A stretch of 5,345 bases of DNA from 13-2-20CM-68-14 sp051955535 (GCA_051955535.1 JBQCGP010000043.1:1-5345), one strand, 5' to 3'; shown: positions 1 through 4,927, counted from the stretch's first letter. The notes: generated from the sequence alone by a model not told the origin. Program-made: numbers and translations.

Positions 1-768
1 TGCGATAGCGGCGCCCTCACTCGGGCTGGGCGACCACGAGGGCGAATCCGCCGAGACGGGCGTCGCCGTCGGCTGCTGCACGATGCCGGTCGAGATCTCG
101 GACGACGGTGCGGGCGTCTCGCCCACGATGCCCGTCGAGATCTCCGAGGCGGGTGCCGGAGCTGTCCCGGTGATCCCGGTGCTGATCTCGGATGGACCCG
201 TCCGTCCGGTCGCCGCGGTTGCGGCGGTCGTTGCGCCGAGGCCGGTGCTGATCTCGGACGGAACCACAAGGCGGCCCTGGGCCGTGATCTGCTGACCGAG
301 GCCGGTGCTGATCTCCGATGCCGGCGCCTGGGCCGTCGCCGCCGGAACGGCGGTACCGCCGGCCAGGGAACCGTCGCCGCTGTTCGGTGACGCCAACGCC
401 GAACCGGCGCCGGCTGCGGCGATTCCGGCCGCCACGACGGTCAGCACGGCGAGCCTCTCGCGCATGCCGTGCGCCTCGACGTCGTCGTCCAGCAGCCGCT
501 GGAGCTCGGCTTCGTCGAAGGTGAGCGTGATATCGCTCCCGTCGTTCTCGAGCATCCGCTCGAGATCCTGGCGCTCCCAGGCGAGCGCGAGCCGCCGTGT
601 CTCGCGGCCCTCGCCTCCGGTGGAGCGCTCGATGTCGAGCAACAGGTCGACCGGCTCGTCCAGATGGAGCGCCTCTTCGACCTGTGCGCGCGGCACCGTT
701 GTGACGAGGCCACGTGCCTCGGACTCGCTGGGATCGGCGAGTCTGATCGTTCCACGCCTCTCGTCCAT
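1..768 (-). CDS. Single-pass membrane protein with five SEISTG repeats (partial, C-terminus off the left edge)
   Basis: I do not recognise the family. The reading frame is open from an ATG at 768 to the window edge, giving 256 residues with no stop. The start is well supported: AAGGAGG lies 4 nt upstream (773-779). Residues 1-104 are charged and probably cytoplasmic, with acidic, helix-prone stretches such as LLLDIERS and LQRLLDDDVEAHG. Residues 105-126 (RLAVLTVVAAGIAAAGAGSA onward) form one hydrophobic segment, either a membrane anchor or an uncleaved signal-anchor. From about 127 the chain is low-complexity, rich in Ala, Pro, Thr, Ser and Gly, and carries SEISTG at 151-156, 171-176, 193-198, 208-213 and 223-228, each followed by Leu or Ile. 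There is no Cys and no anti-sigma HxxxCxxC motif, although the inside-membrane-outside layout resembles anti-sigma-type regulators. Seen: frame, ribosome binding site, hydrophobic segment, repeats. Inferred: topology. Confidence 0.85.
   Translation of the reverse strand, partial: MDERRGTIRLADPSESEARGLVTTVPRAQVEEALHLDEPVDLLLDIERSTGGEGRETRRLALAWERQDLERMLENDGSDITLTFDEAELQRLLDDDVEAHGMRERLAVLTVVAAGIAAAGAGSALASPNSGDGSLAGGTAVPAATAQAPASEISTGLGQQITAQGRLVVPSEISTGLGATTAATAATGRTGPSEISTGITGTAPAPASEISTGIVGETPAPSSEISTGIVQQPTATPVSADSPSWSPSPSEGAAIA
85..318 (-). repeat. Five in-frame repeats encoding SEISTG(L/I)
   Basis: Five 18-nt units lie at 301-318, 241-258, 175-192, 130-147 and 85-102. Each encodes SEISTG on the minus strand, at intervals of 20, 22, 15 and 15 codons. 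Units 2 and 3 share 17 identical plus-strand bases (ccggtgctgatctcgga). Units 4 and 5 use a different Ser codon (TCG for AGC), so the peptide is conserved across synonymous change. The linkers vary and are rich in Ala, Thr and Pro. The pattern fits duplication followed by selection on the hexapeptide. Confidence 0.85.
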
Positions 769-772
769 TGTT

Positions 773-779
773 CCTCCTT
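773..779 (-). promoter_or_regulatory. Shine-Dalgarno site of the SEISTG-repeat protein
   Basis: AAGGAGG on the minus strand lies 4 nt before the ATG at 768. It is the strongest ribosome binding site in the window and fixes the start of a gene that has no stop inside the window. Confidence 0.8.
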
Positions 780-815
780 CCGATCCTGCGCCGAGAGAGA
801 TAGCGCTACTGGCTA

Positions 816-841
816 GACGCCGTTTCGCCCATCGATCTTCC
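816..841 (-). promoter_or_regulatory. Candidate ECF-sigma-type promoter for the SEISTG-repeat gene
   Basis: On the minus strand GGAAG (841-837) is separated by 17 nt from CGTC (819-816), followed by TAG. This resembles the GGAAC / CGTC elements used by many group IV (ECF) sigma factors. Transcription would start near 805-810, leaving a leader of about 40 nt before the ATG at 768. The -35 box has one mismatch, and such short motifs occur by chance in GC-rich DNA, so this is only a candidate. Confidence 0.25.
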
Positions 842-873
842 CACCGGCTTGCGCGTTCTGCAACGATCGGGCC

Positions 874-1728
874 GTGGCCCGCTTTCGTTACGTCCTCTGC
901 GACGTCTTCACCGACAGGCCGCTGGCCGGCAACCAGCTGGCGGTTTTCACCGACGCACGCGGCCTGGACGTCGAGACGATGCAATCACTCGCGCGTGAGC
1001 TGAAGCTCTCCGAATCGACCTTCGTGTTCCCGCCCGAGCAGGGCGGACACGCCAAGGTGAGGATCTTCACGCCTTCCACCGAGCTCCCTTTCGCAGGGCA
1101 TCCGACGCTGGGCACGGCGTTCGTGCTGGCGGCGCCGCTGCAGCTGCTCGAGATCCGGCTCGAGACCGGGATGGGGATCGTGCCCGTGCGTCTCGAGCGT
1201 GAAGGAGACCGGATCGTGTTCGGCTGGATGGCGCAGCCGCTGCCCACGGTCAAGCCGTTCGACGCCGAGGCCGAGCTGCTGGCCGCACTGGGCGTGGAGC
1301 ACTCGGAGCTCCCGGTCGATTGGTACGACAACGGCGCGCAGCACGTCTACGTCGCGCTGCGGTCGGAGGACGAGGTGGCGCGGCTTCGCCCCGATCTGAA
1401 CCGGCTTGGGGAGATCGAAGGCGTCGTCGGGGTCAACTGCTTCGCCGGCTCGGATGGACGCTGGAAGACCCGGATGTTCGCTCCTAGAAGCGGCGTGCCC
1501 GAGGACCCGGCGACCGGCTCCGCGGCCGGCCCGCTCGCGCTCCACCTCGCGCGGCACGGACGAATCGCGTTCGGCGAGGAGATCGAGATCACCCAGGGCG
1601 TCGAGATCGACCGCCCCTCGACGCTCTACGCGCGGGCCGACGGGAGCGCCGACAACGTCGAACGCGTCGAGGTCGGCGGTTCCGCCGTGACCGTCGCGCG
1701 CGGCGAGTTCCAGGTCGCGACTGCTTGA
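874..1728 (+). CDS. PhzF-family isomerase/epimerase-like protein
   Basis: This 284-residue protein matches the usual PhzF length of about 260-300 residues and has the two-lobed fold's diagnostic motifs. An N-terminal DVFT...GNQLAVF stretch (10-25) is followed by LSESTF (45-50) with the expected catalytic Glu47. RIFTPSTELPFAGHPTLG (63-80) holds His76, and EDPATGSA (210-217) holds Asp211 and Ser216. These line up with Glu45, His74, Asp208 and Ser213 of Pseudomonas PhzF, so the active site looks intact. PhzF itself isomerises trans-2,3-dihydro-3-hydroxyanthranilate in phenazine synthesis. No other phenazine gene is visible, so this is probably one of the many PhzF-like enzymes of unknown substrate, likely cytoplasmic. 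The start is GTG at 874 with no clear ribosome binding site; no ATG/GTG/TTG occurs in frame just upstream, and MARFRYVLCDVFTDRPLAGN is a normal N-terminus for the family. Confidence 0.93.
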   Translation: MARFRYVLCDVFTDRPLAGNQLAVFTDARGLDVETMQSLARELKLSESTFVFPPEQGGHAKVRIFTPSTELPFAGHPTLGTAFVLAAPLQLLEIRLETGMGIVPVRLEREGDRIVFGWMAQPLPTVKPFDAEAELLAALGVEHSELPVDWYDNGAQHVYVALRSEDEVARLRPDLNRLGEIEGVVGVNCFAGSDGRWKTRMFAPRSGVPEDPATGSAAGPLALHLARHGRIAFGEEIEITQGVEIDRPSTLYARADGSADNVERVEVGGSAVTVARGEFQVATA

Positions 1729-1820
1729 GCAGGGACTGTCCCCGAACGGGGACTGTCCCATTAACCGTCTCAGTGTGACGCGCGCTTGCTGGGACAGTCC
1801 CCTGCGGGGACAGTCCCTGC
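1729..1820. repeat. Compound inverted repeat of GGGACTGTCCC units between convergent genes
   Basis: The left arm (1729-1760) and right arm (1790-1820) are near-perfect reverse complements: GCAGGGACTGTCCCC and GGGGACTGTCCCA separated by GAAC on the left and, reading the right arm in reverse, by GCA. The central loop is 29 nt (1761-1789). Each arm is also a hairpin on its own, with a 3-4 nt loop and one central T-T or A-A mismatch, so the element could fold as one long stem or as two side hairpins. It starts on the base after the PhzF-like stop codon and ends one base before the stop of the opposing gene. It could end transcription from both sides, but there is no U-tract, so that role is inferred. 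The form is that of dispersed REP/MITE-like elements; whether it recurs in this genome cannot be seen here. Confidence 0.85.
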
Positions 1821-1821
1821 C

Positions 1822-2217
1822 CTAGTCCAGCCAGGCGACGCGCTTGATCTCGGGCAGCTCGGGCTCGAGCGCGCGCCAGAAGCGCCCGCCATCGCGGGAG
1901 ACGTAGACGCGGTGCGCGGCGGCATAAAGCATCCGGTCGGGGTCGCCTGAGGCGATCGCGATCGCGCGGCCGGGCGGGAGGCCGCCGCCGGCCTCGCGCC
2001 AGCTCGAGCCGGCGTCGTGGGAGACCGCGAGGGGCGGGCGGCGGTCGAGCAGGGCGACGACGGTCGAGCCCTCGGCTGCCGCGGCGACGAGCAGCGGGAG
2101 CCCGACACGTGGCTGATCCTCCGACGAGAGCTCTGCGCCGACGACGAAGTCGAGCACCTGCTCGGTCTCGGTATCGATCGAGTAAACGCCCTCGTCGGTC
2201 TCGACCGCGGCGTTCAC
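1822..2217 (-). CDS. Short Asp-box (BNR) repeat protein
   Basis: The protein has 131 residues. Two Asp-box motifs (SxDxGxxW) are clear: SHDAGSSW at 66-73 and SRDGGRFW at 107-114, separated by the typical strand pattern (AIAIASGDPDRMLYAAAHRVYVS). A third, weaker blade-like segment, GVYSIDTETEQVL, opens the protein. Asp-boxes mark beta-propeller blades in sialidases, Vps10/sortilin and Ycf48-like proteins. Two to three blades cannot close a six- to eight-blade propeller alone, so it may oligomerise or be a remnant. There is no signal peptide or membrane segment, suggesting a cytoplasmic protein. The start is GTG at 2217, overlapping the kinase stop as GTGA and implying translational coupling. 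The frame stays open upstream to 2457, but that stretch is an Arg-rich shadow of the kinase. The function is unknown. Confidence 0.8.
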   Translation of the reverse strand: MNAAVETDEGVYSIDTETEQVLDFVVGAELSSEDQPRVGLPLLVAAAAEGSTVVALLDRRPPLAVSHDAGSSWREAGGGLPPGRAIAIASGDPDRMLYAAAHRVYVSRDGGRFWRALEPELPEIKRVAWLD

Positions 2218-2999
2218 TGCGACCCCCGGAGCAGCTCGTGGACGAGCCGAGTCGCCCGCTCGGCGGCCTCGCGCGGCTCGCGGTCGCGGCTTCGTTCCAC
2301 GACGTAGGCGGCCGCGAAGGCGTCGCCGGCGCCGGTCGGGTCGGCGTCGACGGGCTCGGCCGGCACGTGGACGAGGTTCCCTGCCGCGACGACGATCGCC
2401 CCGCGAGATCCCAGCGTGACCACGACCTCGGGCACGCCCAGCTGGGTGAGCGGCCACTCCTCGAGCGAGCCGGCAAGCGCCAGCGCCTCCTCCTCGGACA
2501 GCTTCAGCACGGAGACGTGGCGCAGGAACGACGTGTCGGGCCCGGGCTCGAGCTCCAGCGGGCCGAGGCGGGCCGGCCGAACGAGCCCTTGCCCGTCGAA
2601 GGAGAGCCGGGCGCTCTCCGCGAGCTTCGCCAGCGCCTCCTCCGGGAACTCGCCGCGGAAGAGCGCGCCGACGTGGACCCAGTCGGCGCGGAGGCCCGCG
2701 ACGTCACCGGGCGTCCACGTCGAGCCGAGCTCCCGAACCTCCATGGCCCGCGTCTCGCCGTCGTAGGAGAACGCATAGGTCGCCGTCGTCGCGCCCAGGC
2801 GCCATTCGACCGGGACTCCGAGCTCTTCGAAGGGCTGCACGAGTCGTGTCCGGTCGGCGGCCGCGGACTTCGCCCGGACGAGCGAGGGGACGCCGAGCGC
2901 GGCGAGCGAGCGCGCGGCGTAGCGCGGGGGCCCGCCCGGCCGGGGCGGCCCGCCCTCAACGTGGTCGAGCGAGAGGTTCCCGACTACCGCGACTCGCAC
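2214..2999 (-). CDS. PfkB-family (ribokinase-like) small-molecule kinase
   Basis: This 261-residue cytoplasmic ATP-dependent kinase has PfkB signatures in order: VAVVGNLSLDH (3-13), the di-Gly substrate-side segment PGGPPRYAARSLAALG (21-36), SFDGQGLVR (133-141), LKLSEEEALAL (165-175), VVVTLGSRGA (192-201) and the anion-hole/catalytic motif DPTGAGDAF (220-228) with Asp226 as base. It is shorter than the usual 300 or so residues. I chose GTG at 2999 because the family's first strand begins there; the 36 codons further upstream are Arg/Cys-rich shadow of the permease. It overlaps the permease end by 44 nt and the next gene by 4 nt, so the three are probably co-transcribed. Because it follows a CytX-like permease under a TPP riboswitch, phosphorylation of hydroxymethylpyrimidine or another thiamine-salvage compound is plausible. 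It lacks obvious ThiD features, and a sugar or nucleoside kinase is an equal possibility. Confidence 0.88.
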   Translation of the reverse strand: MRVAVVGNLSLDHVEGGPPRPGGPPRYAARSLAALGVPSLVRAKSAAADRTRLVQPFEELGVPVEWRLGATTATYAFSYDGETRAMEVRELGSTWTPGDVAGLRADWVHVGALFRGEFPEEALAKLAESARLSFDGQGLVRPARLGPLELEPGPDTSFLRHVSVLKLSEEEALALAGSLEEWPLTQLGVPEVVVTLGSRGAIVVAAGNLVHVPAEPVDADPTGAGDAFAAAYVVERSRDREPREAAERATRLVHELLRGSQ

Positions 3000-4269
3000 C
3001 GAACCGATTCTCTCGCGGCAGCAGCAGTCCCGCCGCCGTCGCCAGCACGAACGCCGCGGCGAAACTCGGTAGCGACGCGGTCCACGTGGCATGGCCGGGG
3101 TGGACATGCGCCAGGAGGTCGGTCCACCAGGAAGGCCCGTTCGGCGAGAGCCACTGGTAGAGGGCGAAGCCCACGACCCATGCGACCAGCTGCTCCCAGC
3201 GAACCGAGGGCCCGGCGAAGAAGTCGCTCTCGGCGTAGCGCGTGCCTGCCAGAAGCCAGTCGGCGAGCAGGACGCCGAAGAGGGGCACGAACACGGAACC
3301 GAGCAGGAGCAGGAAGCTCTGGTAGGAGCGCAGGTCGACCACGACCGCGCCGATCGTCGCGACGGTGCCGACGACGATGATCAGCAGCCGCTGCGAGACG
3401 CGCGGGAGCAGGTTCTGCAGCGACACCGCTGTCGAGTAGATGTCCGCGAACGCCTCGTCGGACTCGTCGACTGTCAAGGCGAGCAGCGCGAGGATGCCGG
3501 CGCCGCCGGCCGCGACCGCAGCGGGGATCTGCTCGGGGGCGCTGATGTCTTTGGCGAGCACGAGCAGGCAGCCGATGCCGAAGCACCAGAGCGTCGGCAC
3601 GAAGTAGCCGATCCCCGTCCCCCAGAATGCGCTTCGTCGGTCGCGCGTGAAGCGCGTGTAGTCGGCCGCGAGCGGCGTCCACGAGACGATGCTGCCGATG
3701 ACGAGGTCGACGCCCTGCCCGAACGTCATCCCGCCTTCGCCCTTCGCCGTCCAGAACGCGTGTAGGTGGGATTTGTCCAGCACCCACCAGGTCAGGTAGA
3801 GGATCGAGGCGAGGACGGCCCAGGCCGCGAACTTCTTGACGTAGCGGCGGATGAACCCGATCGGTCCGAGTAGGCCCAGCGCGATCGAAACGGCGCCGAA
3901 GGCGATCGCCCACGCCCAGCGCGCCGAGAAGCCGAAGACGCTGTCCGACAGCTTCGCCGCTGCGATCGAGATGATGATCAGCTCGAACGTCGACCAGCCG
4001 AGGTTCTGTGCGACGTTGAGAATCGTGGGCGCGTACGACCCGCGGCGGCCGAGCGGCGCCCGCAGAAGCACCATGCCGGGAACGCGTCCGTCGCTCCCGA
4101 TCAGGCCCGCGAGCCCAAGCAGGAGGTTTCCGGCGACGGCTCCGGCGAGGATCGCCAGGAGGGCCGTCTTCAGAGAGAGAGCCGGCACGAGGAAGGCGCC
4201 GAGCACGATCACGAGCAGGCTGATCGAGAGGTTGCCCCAGAGCAGCATCGTGTCGAGCAGCCCCAGCAC
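2956..4269 (-). CDS. cytX: NCS1-family permease, CytX-like (probable hydroxymethylpyrimidine transporter)
   Basis: From GTG at 4269 the product has 437 residues and about 12 hydrophobic segments, as in nucleobase:cation symporter-1 transporters. Family marks are the first helix with GNLSISLLVIVLGAFLVP (12-29), PGMVLLRAPLGRRGSYAP (64-81) leading into NVAQNLGWSTFE (85-96), SWTPLAADYTRF (196-207) and DESDEAFADIYSTAVSLQNL (268-287). CytX proteins are NCS1 members assigned to uptake of the thiamine pyrimidine (HMP) largely because their genes carry TPP riboswitches, and one lies directly upstream here. The frame continues 18 codons further upstream through NWGIEPVPDRLR, which looks like the genuine N-terminus, back to a TAG at 4329-4327. 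That extension has no ATG, GTG or TTG, only ATA at 4323 behind a good Shine-Dalgarno site, whereas GTG 4269 has none. The true start is therefore uncertain. Purine or cytosine transport is the main alternative role. Confidence 0.9.
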   Translation of the reverse strand: MLGLLDTMLLWGNLSISLLVIVLGAFLVPALSLKTALLAILAGAVAGNLLLGLAGLIGSDGRVPGMVLLRAPLGRRGSYAPTILNVAQNLGWSTFELIIISIAAAKLSDSVFGFSARWAWAIAFGAVSIALGLLGPIGFIRRYVKKFAAWAVLASILYLTWWVLDKSHLHAFWTAKGEGGMTFGQGVDLVIGSIVSWTPLAADYTRFTRDRRSAFWGTGIGYFVPTLWCFGIGCLLVLAKDISAPEQIPAAVAAGGAGILALLALTVDESDEAFADIYSTAVSLQNLLPRVSQRLLIIVVGTVATIGAVVVDLRSYQSFLLLLGSVFVPLFGVLLADWLLAGTRYAESDFFAGPSVRWEQLVAWVVGFALYQWLSPNGPSWWTDLLAHVHPGHATWTASLPSFAAAFVLATAAGLLLPRENRFGASRGSREPLARPR

Positions 4270-4320
4270 CCGCAGACGGTCTGGTACGGGCTCGATGCCC
4301 CAGTTCGGCGTCTGCTCGTC

Positions 4321-4337
4321 TATTGACTACGCTCCCT
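4321..4337 (-). promoter_or_regulatory. Shine-Dalgarno site followed by ATA at the expected permease start
   Basis: On the minus strand AAGGGAG (4337-4331) is followed by CGTAGTCA and then ATA (4323-4321), in frame with the permease. The 8-nt spacing is normal. The following codons read DEQTPNWGIEPVPDRLR and run into the first transmembrane segment. The site is inside the duplicated aptamer half, so it may be exposed or hidden by RNA folding. An ATA initiation codon would be very unusual. Confidence 0.45.
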
Positions 4338-4355
4338 TCGCTGGCATGACCCAGA
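4326..4355 (-). repeat. Second copy of the TPP aptamer 3' half (P4/P5), next to the permease start
   Basis: This 30-nt block matches 4383-4412, inside the complete aptamer, at 28 of 30 positions and 57 nt away. Both differences fall at variable aptamer positions: the A/G before CCAG, and the G/A in GCGRAGGG. A weaker match to the GAACCTG part continues to about 4362 (ACCCG on the minus strand). No P2/P3 half or CTGAGA precedes it, so alone it cannot bind TPP in the known way. Its GAAGGGAG end supplies the Shine-Dalgarno sequence for the codon at 4323. Confidence 0.85.
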
Positions 4356-4370
4356 CGGGTCTGGCTATCC

Positions 4371-4472
4371 GAGCCGGCGACAACTACGCTCCCTCCGCTG
4401 GTATGACCCAGAGCAGGTTCAACGCGTTTTCTCTCAGCCTCGCACGAGCGAGGCACCGCGGCCTCGCCACTC
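4371..4472 (-). promoter_or_regulatory. TPP riboswitch (THI element) upstream of the permease
   Basis: Read on the minus strand, this segment has the THI-box core in order. CGCGGTGCC is followed by the stem CCTCGC-tcgt-GCGAGG (P3) and the invariant CTGAGA, then ACGCG, which closes P2 with the earlier CGCG. GAACCTG follows, then CTGG-gtcata-CCAG (P5) and GCGGAGGGA (P4). The pyrimidine-sensor half (P2/P3, CUGAGA) and the pyrophosphate-sensor half (P4/P5) are therefore both present. A likely P1 pairs GGCGA (4468-4464) with TCGCC (4380-4376), extendable with GAGT/GCTC, though it is set about 10 nt away from P4 on the 3' side. In this class TPP binding normally lowers expression of thiamine synthesis or uptake genes. 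No U-tract terminator is visible before the permease, so control of translation is more likely. Stems were paired by eye. Confidence 0.88.
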
Positions 4473-4927
4473 TAGCGGGCGTGTTGGTCCTGCTCGCGCT
4501 CCTGGCTGCCGGCTGCGGTAGCGGTGGCGGGGGCGAACTCTCGAAGTCCGATTATCAGAAGCACCTTCAGACCGACGGTGACCAGATAACGAAGGCCTTC
4601 AAGCCGCTCACGCAGCAGCCAACTTCGCTCGACCAGCTCGCGAGCGAGCTGGGGGCGGGGGTCTCGAAGCTGAACGGTGCCGCCGACGATCTCGACGGCG
4701 TCAACCCCCCGAAGAACGTCAAGGCGGACAACGCCAAGCTCACGAGCGGGCTCCGCGAGCTCGCGCGCGAGCTCGACTCGCTCAAGAAGGCTGCCCAGAA
4801 GAAGGATCCCCAGCTCGTCAACAAGACGCTCAACGATCTGCGCAATTCGCATGGGCTGATCGACGCCCGCCAGGCGACCGACGATCTCAAGAAGAAGGGC
4901 TACACCCTAGGGACCGTGCCCCAGTAG
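4403..4927 (+). CDS. Small helical lipoprotein of unknown function
   Basis: From ATG at 4403 the product has 174 residues. The N-terminus has basic residues (RARHR, 15-19), a hydrophobic stretch LATLAGVLVLLALLAAG (21-37) and a lipobox ending in Cys38, then the flexible linker GSGGGG. It should be exported, lipidated and anchored outside the cell membrane. The mature part (45-174) is polar, rich in Lys, Asp, Leu and Gln, and almost certainly helical. Segments such as LDGVNPPKNVKADNAKL (98-114) are typical of actinobacterial helical-bundle lipoproteins without assigned function. No enzymatic motif is seen. The start is the weak point: 4403 gives a complete signal peptide but lacks a ribosome binding site and sits antisense to the TPP aptamer. 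GTG at 4481 would leave only 11 residues before the Cys and no positive charge. The gene overlaps the opposing ABC ATPase gene by 21 nt at its 3' end. Confidence 0.8.
   Translation: MTQSRFNAFSLSLARARHRGLATLAGVLVLLALLAAGCGSGGGGELSKSDYQKHLQTDGDQITKAFKPLTQQPTSLDQLASELGAGVSKLNGAADDLDGVNPPKNVKADNAKLTSGLRELARELDSLKKAAQKKDPQLVNKTLNDLRNSHGLIDARQATDDLKKKGYTLGTVPQ

Larger units (their letters stand above)
769..873. other. Divergent intergenic region
   Basis: These 105 nt separate the two divergent starts and must hold both promoters. On the minus strand I see the AAGGAGG site and a possible ECF-like promoter. For the plus-strand PhzF-like gene I find neither a convincing -35/-10 pair nor a ribosome binding site; AACGAT at 862-867 is a weak -10 candidate that would place transcription start close to the GTG. 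No small ORF or RNA gene is evident. Confidence 0.6.

Noticed and set aside
83..1003. Plus-strand ORFs across 83-295, 305-1003 and 469-816
   Set aside because: They are antisense to the well-started minus-strand SEISTG protein; the VEISD/VLISD repeats are just its complement, and the Ser/Arg/Ala-rich products lack family features.
1729..1820. CRISPR array
   Set aside because: The repeats are 11-nt palindromes in inverted order with spacers of 1-29 nt and no cas genes; this is a compound inverted repeat.
2218..2457. Upstream extension of the Asp-box gene frame to an ATG-type start at 2457
   Set aside because: The added 80 residues are Arg-rich shadow of the kinase gene; the GTGA overlap gives a better start at 2217.
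2109..3380. Long plus-strand ORF of 423 codons
   Set aside because: Its product is Arg/Gly/Pro-rich, with no domain, and lies opposite the PfkB kinase and permease, whose motifs are clear.
4352..4365. CCAGAC-CC-GTCTGG as an intrinsic terminator hairpin in the permease leader
   Set aside because: The stem is only 6 bp with a 2-nt loop, has no T-tract after it, and competes with the P5-like arm; it may matter for folding but not as a classical terminator.
3851..4402. Upstream extension of the lipoprotein frame to 3851
   Set aside because: It runs antisense through the permease and would bury the signal peptide and lipobox in the middle of the protein.
2984..4456. Minus-strand ORF of 490 codons overlapping the permease
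   Set aside because: The composition is extremely Arg-rich, as expected for a shifted frame of GC-rich coding DNA; the NCS1 motifs are in the other frame.
4469..4474. TAGAGT on the minus strand as the -10 box for the riboswitch transcript
   Set aside because: It fits TANNNT but has no -35 partner, and transcription from it would start inside the 5' strand of the proposed P1.
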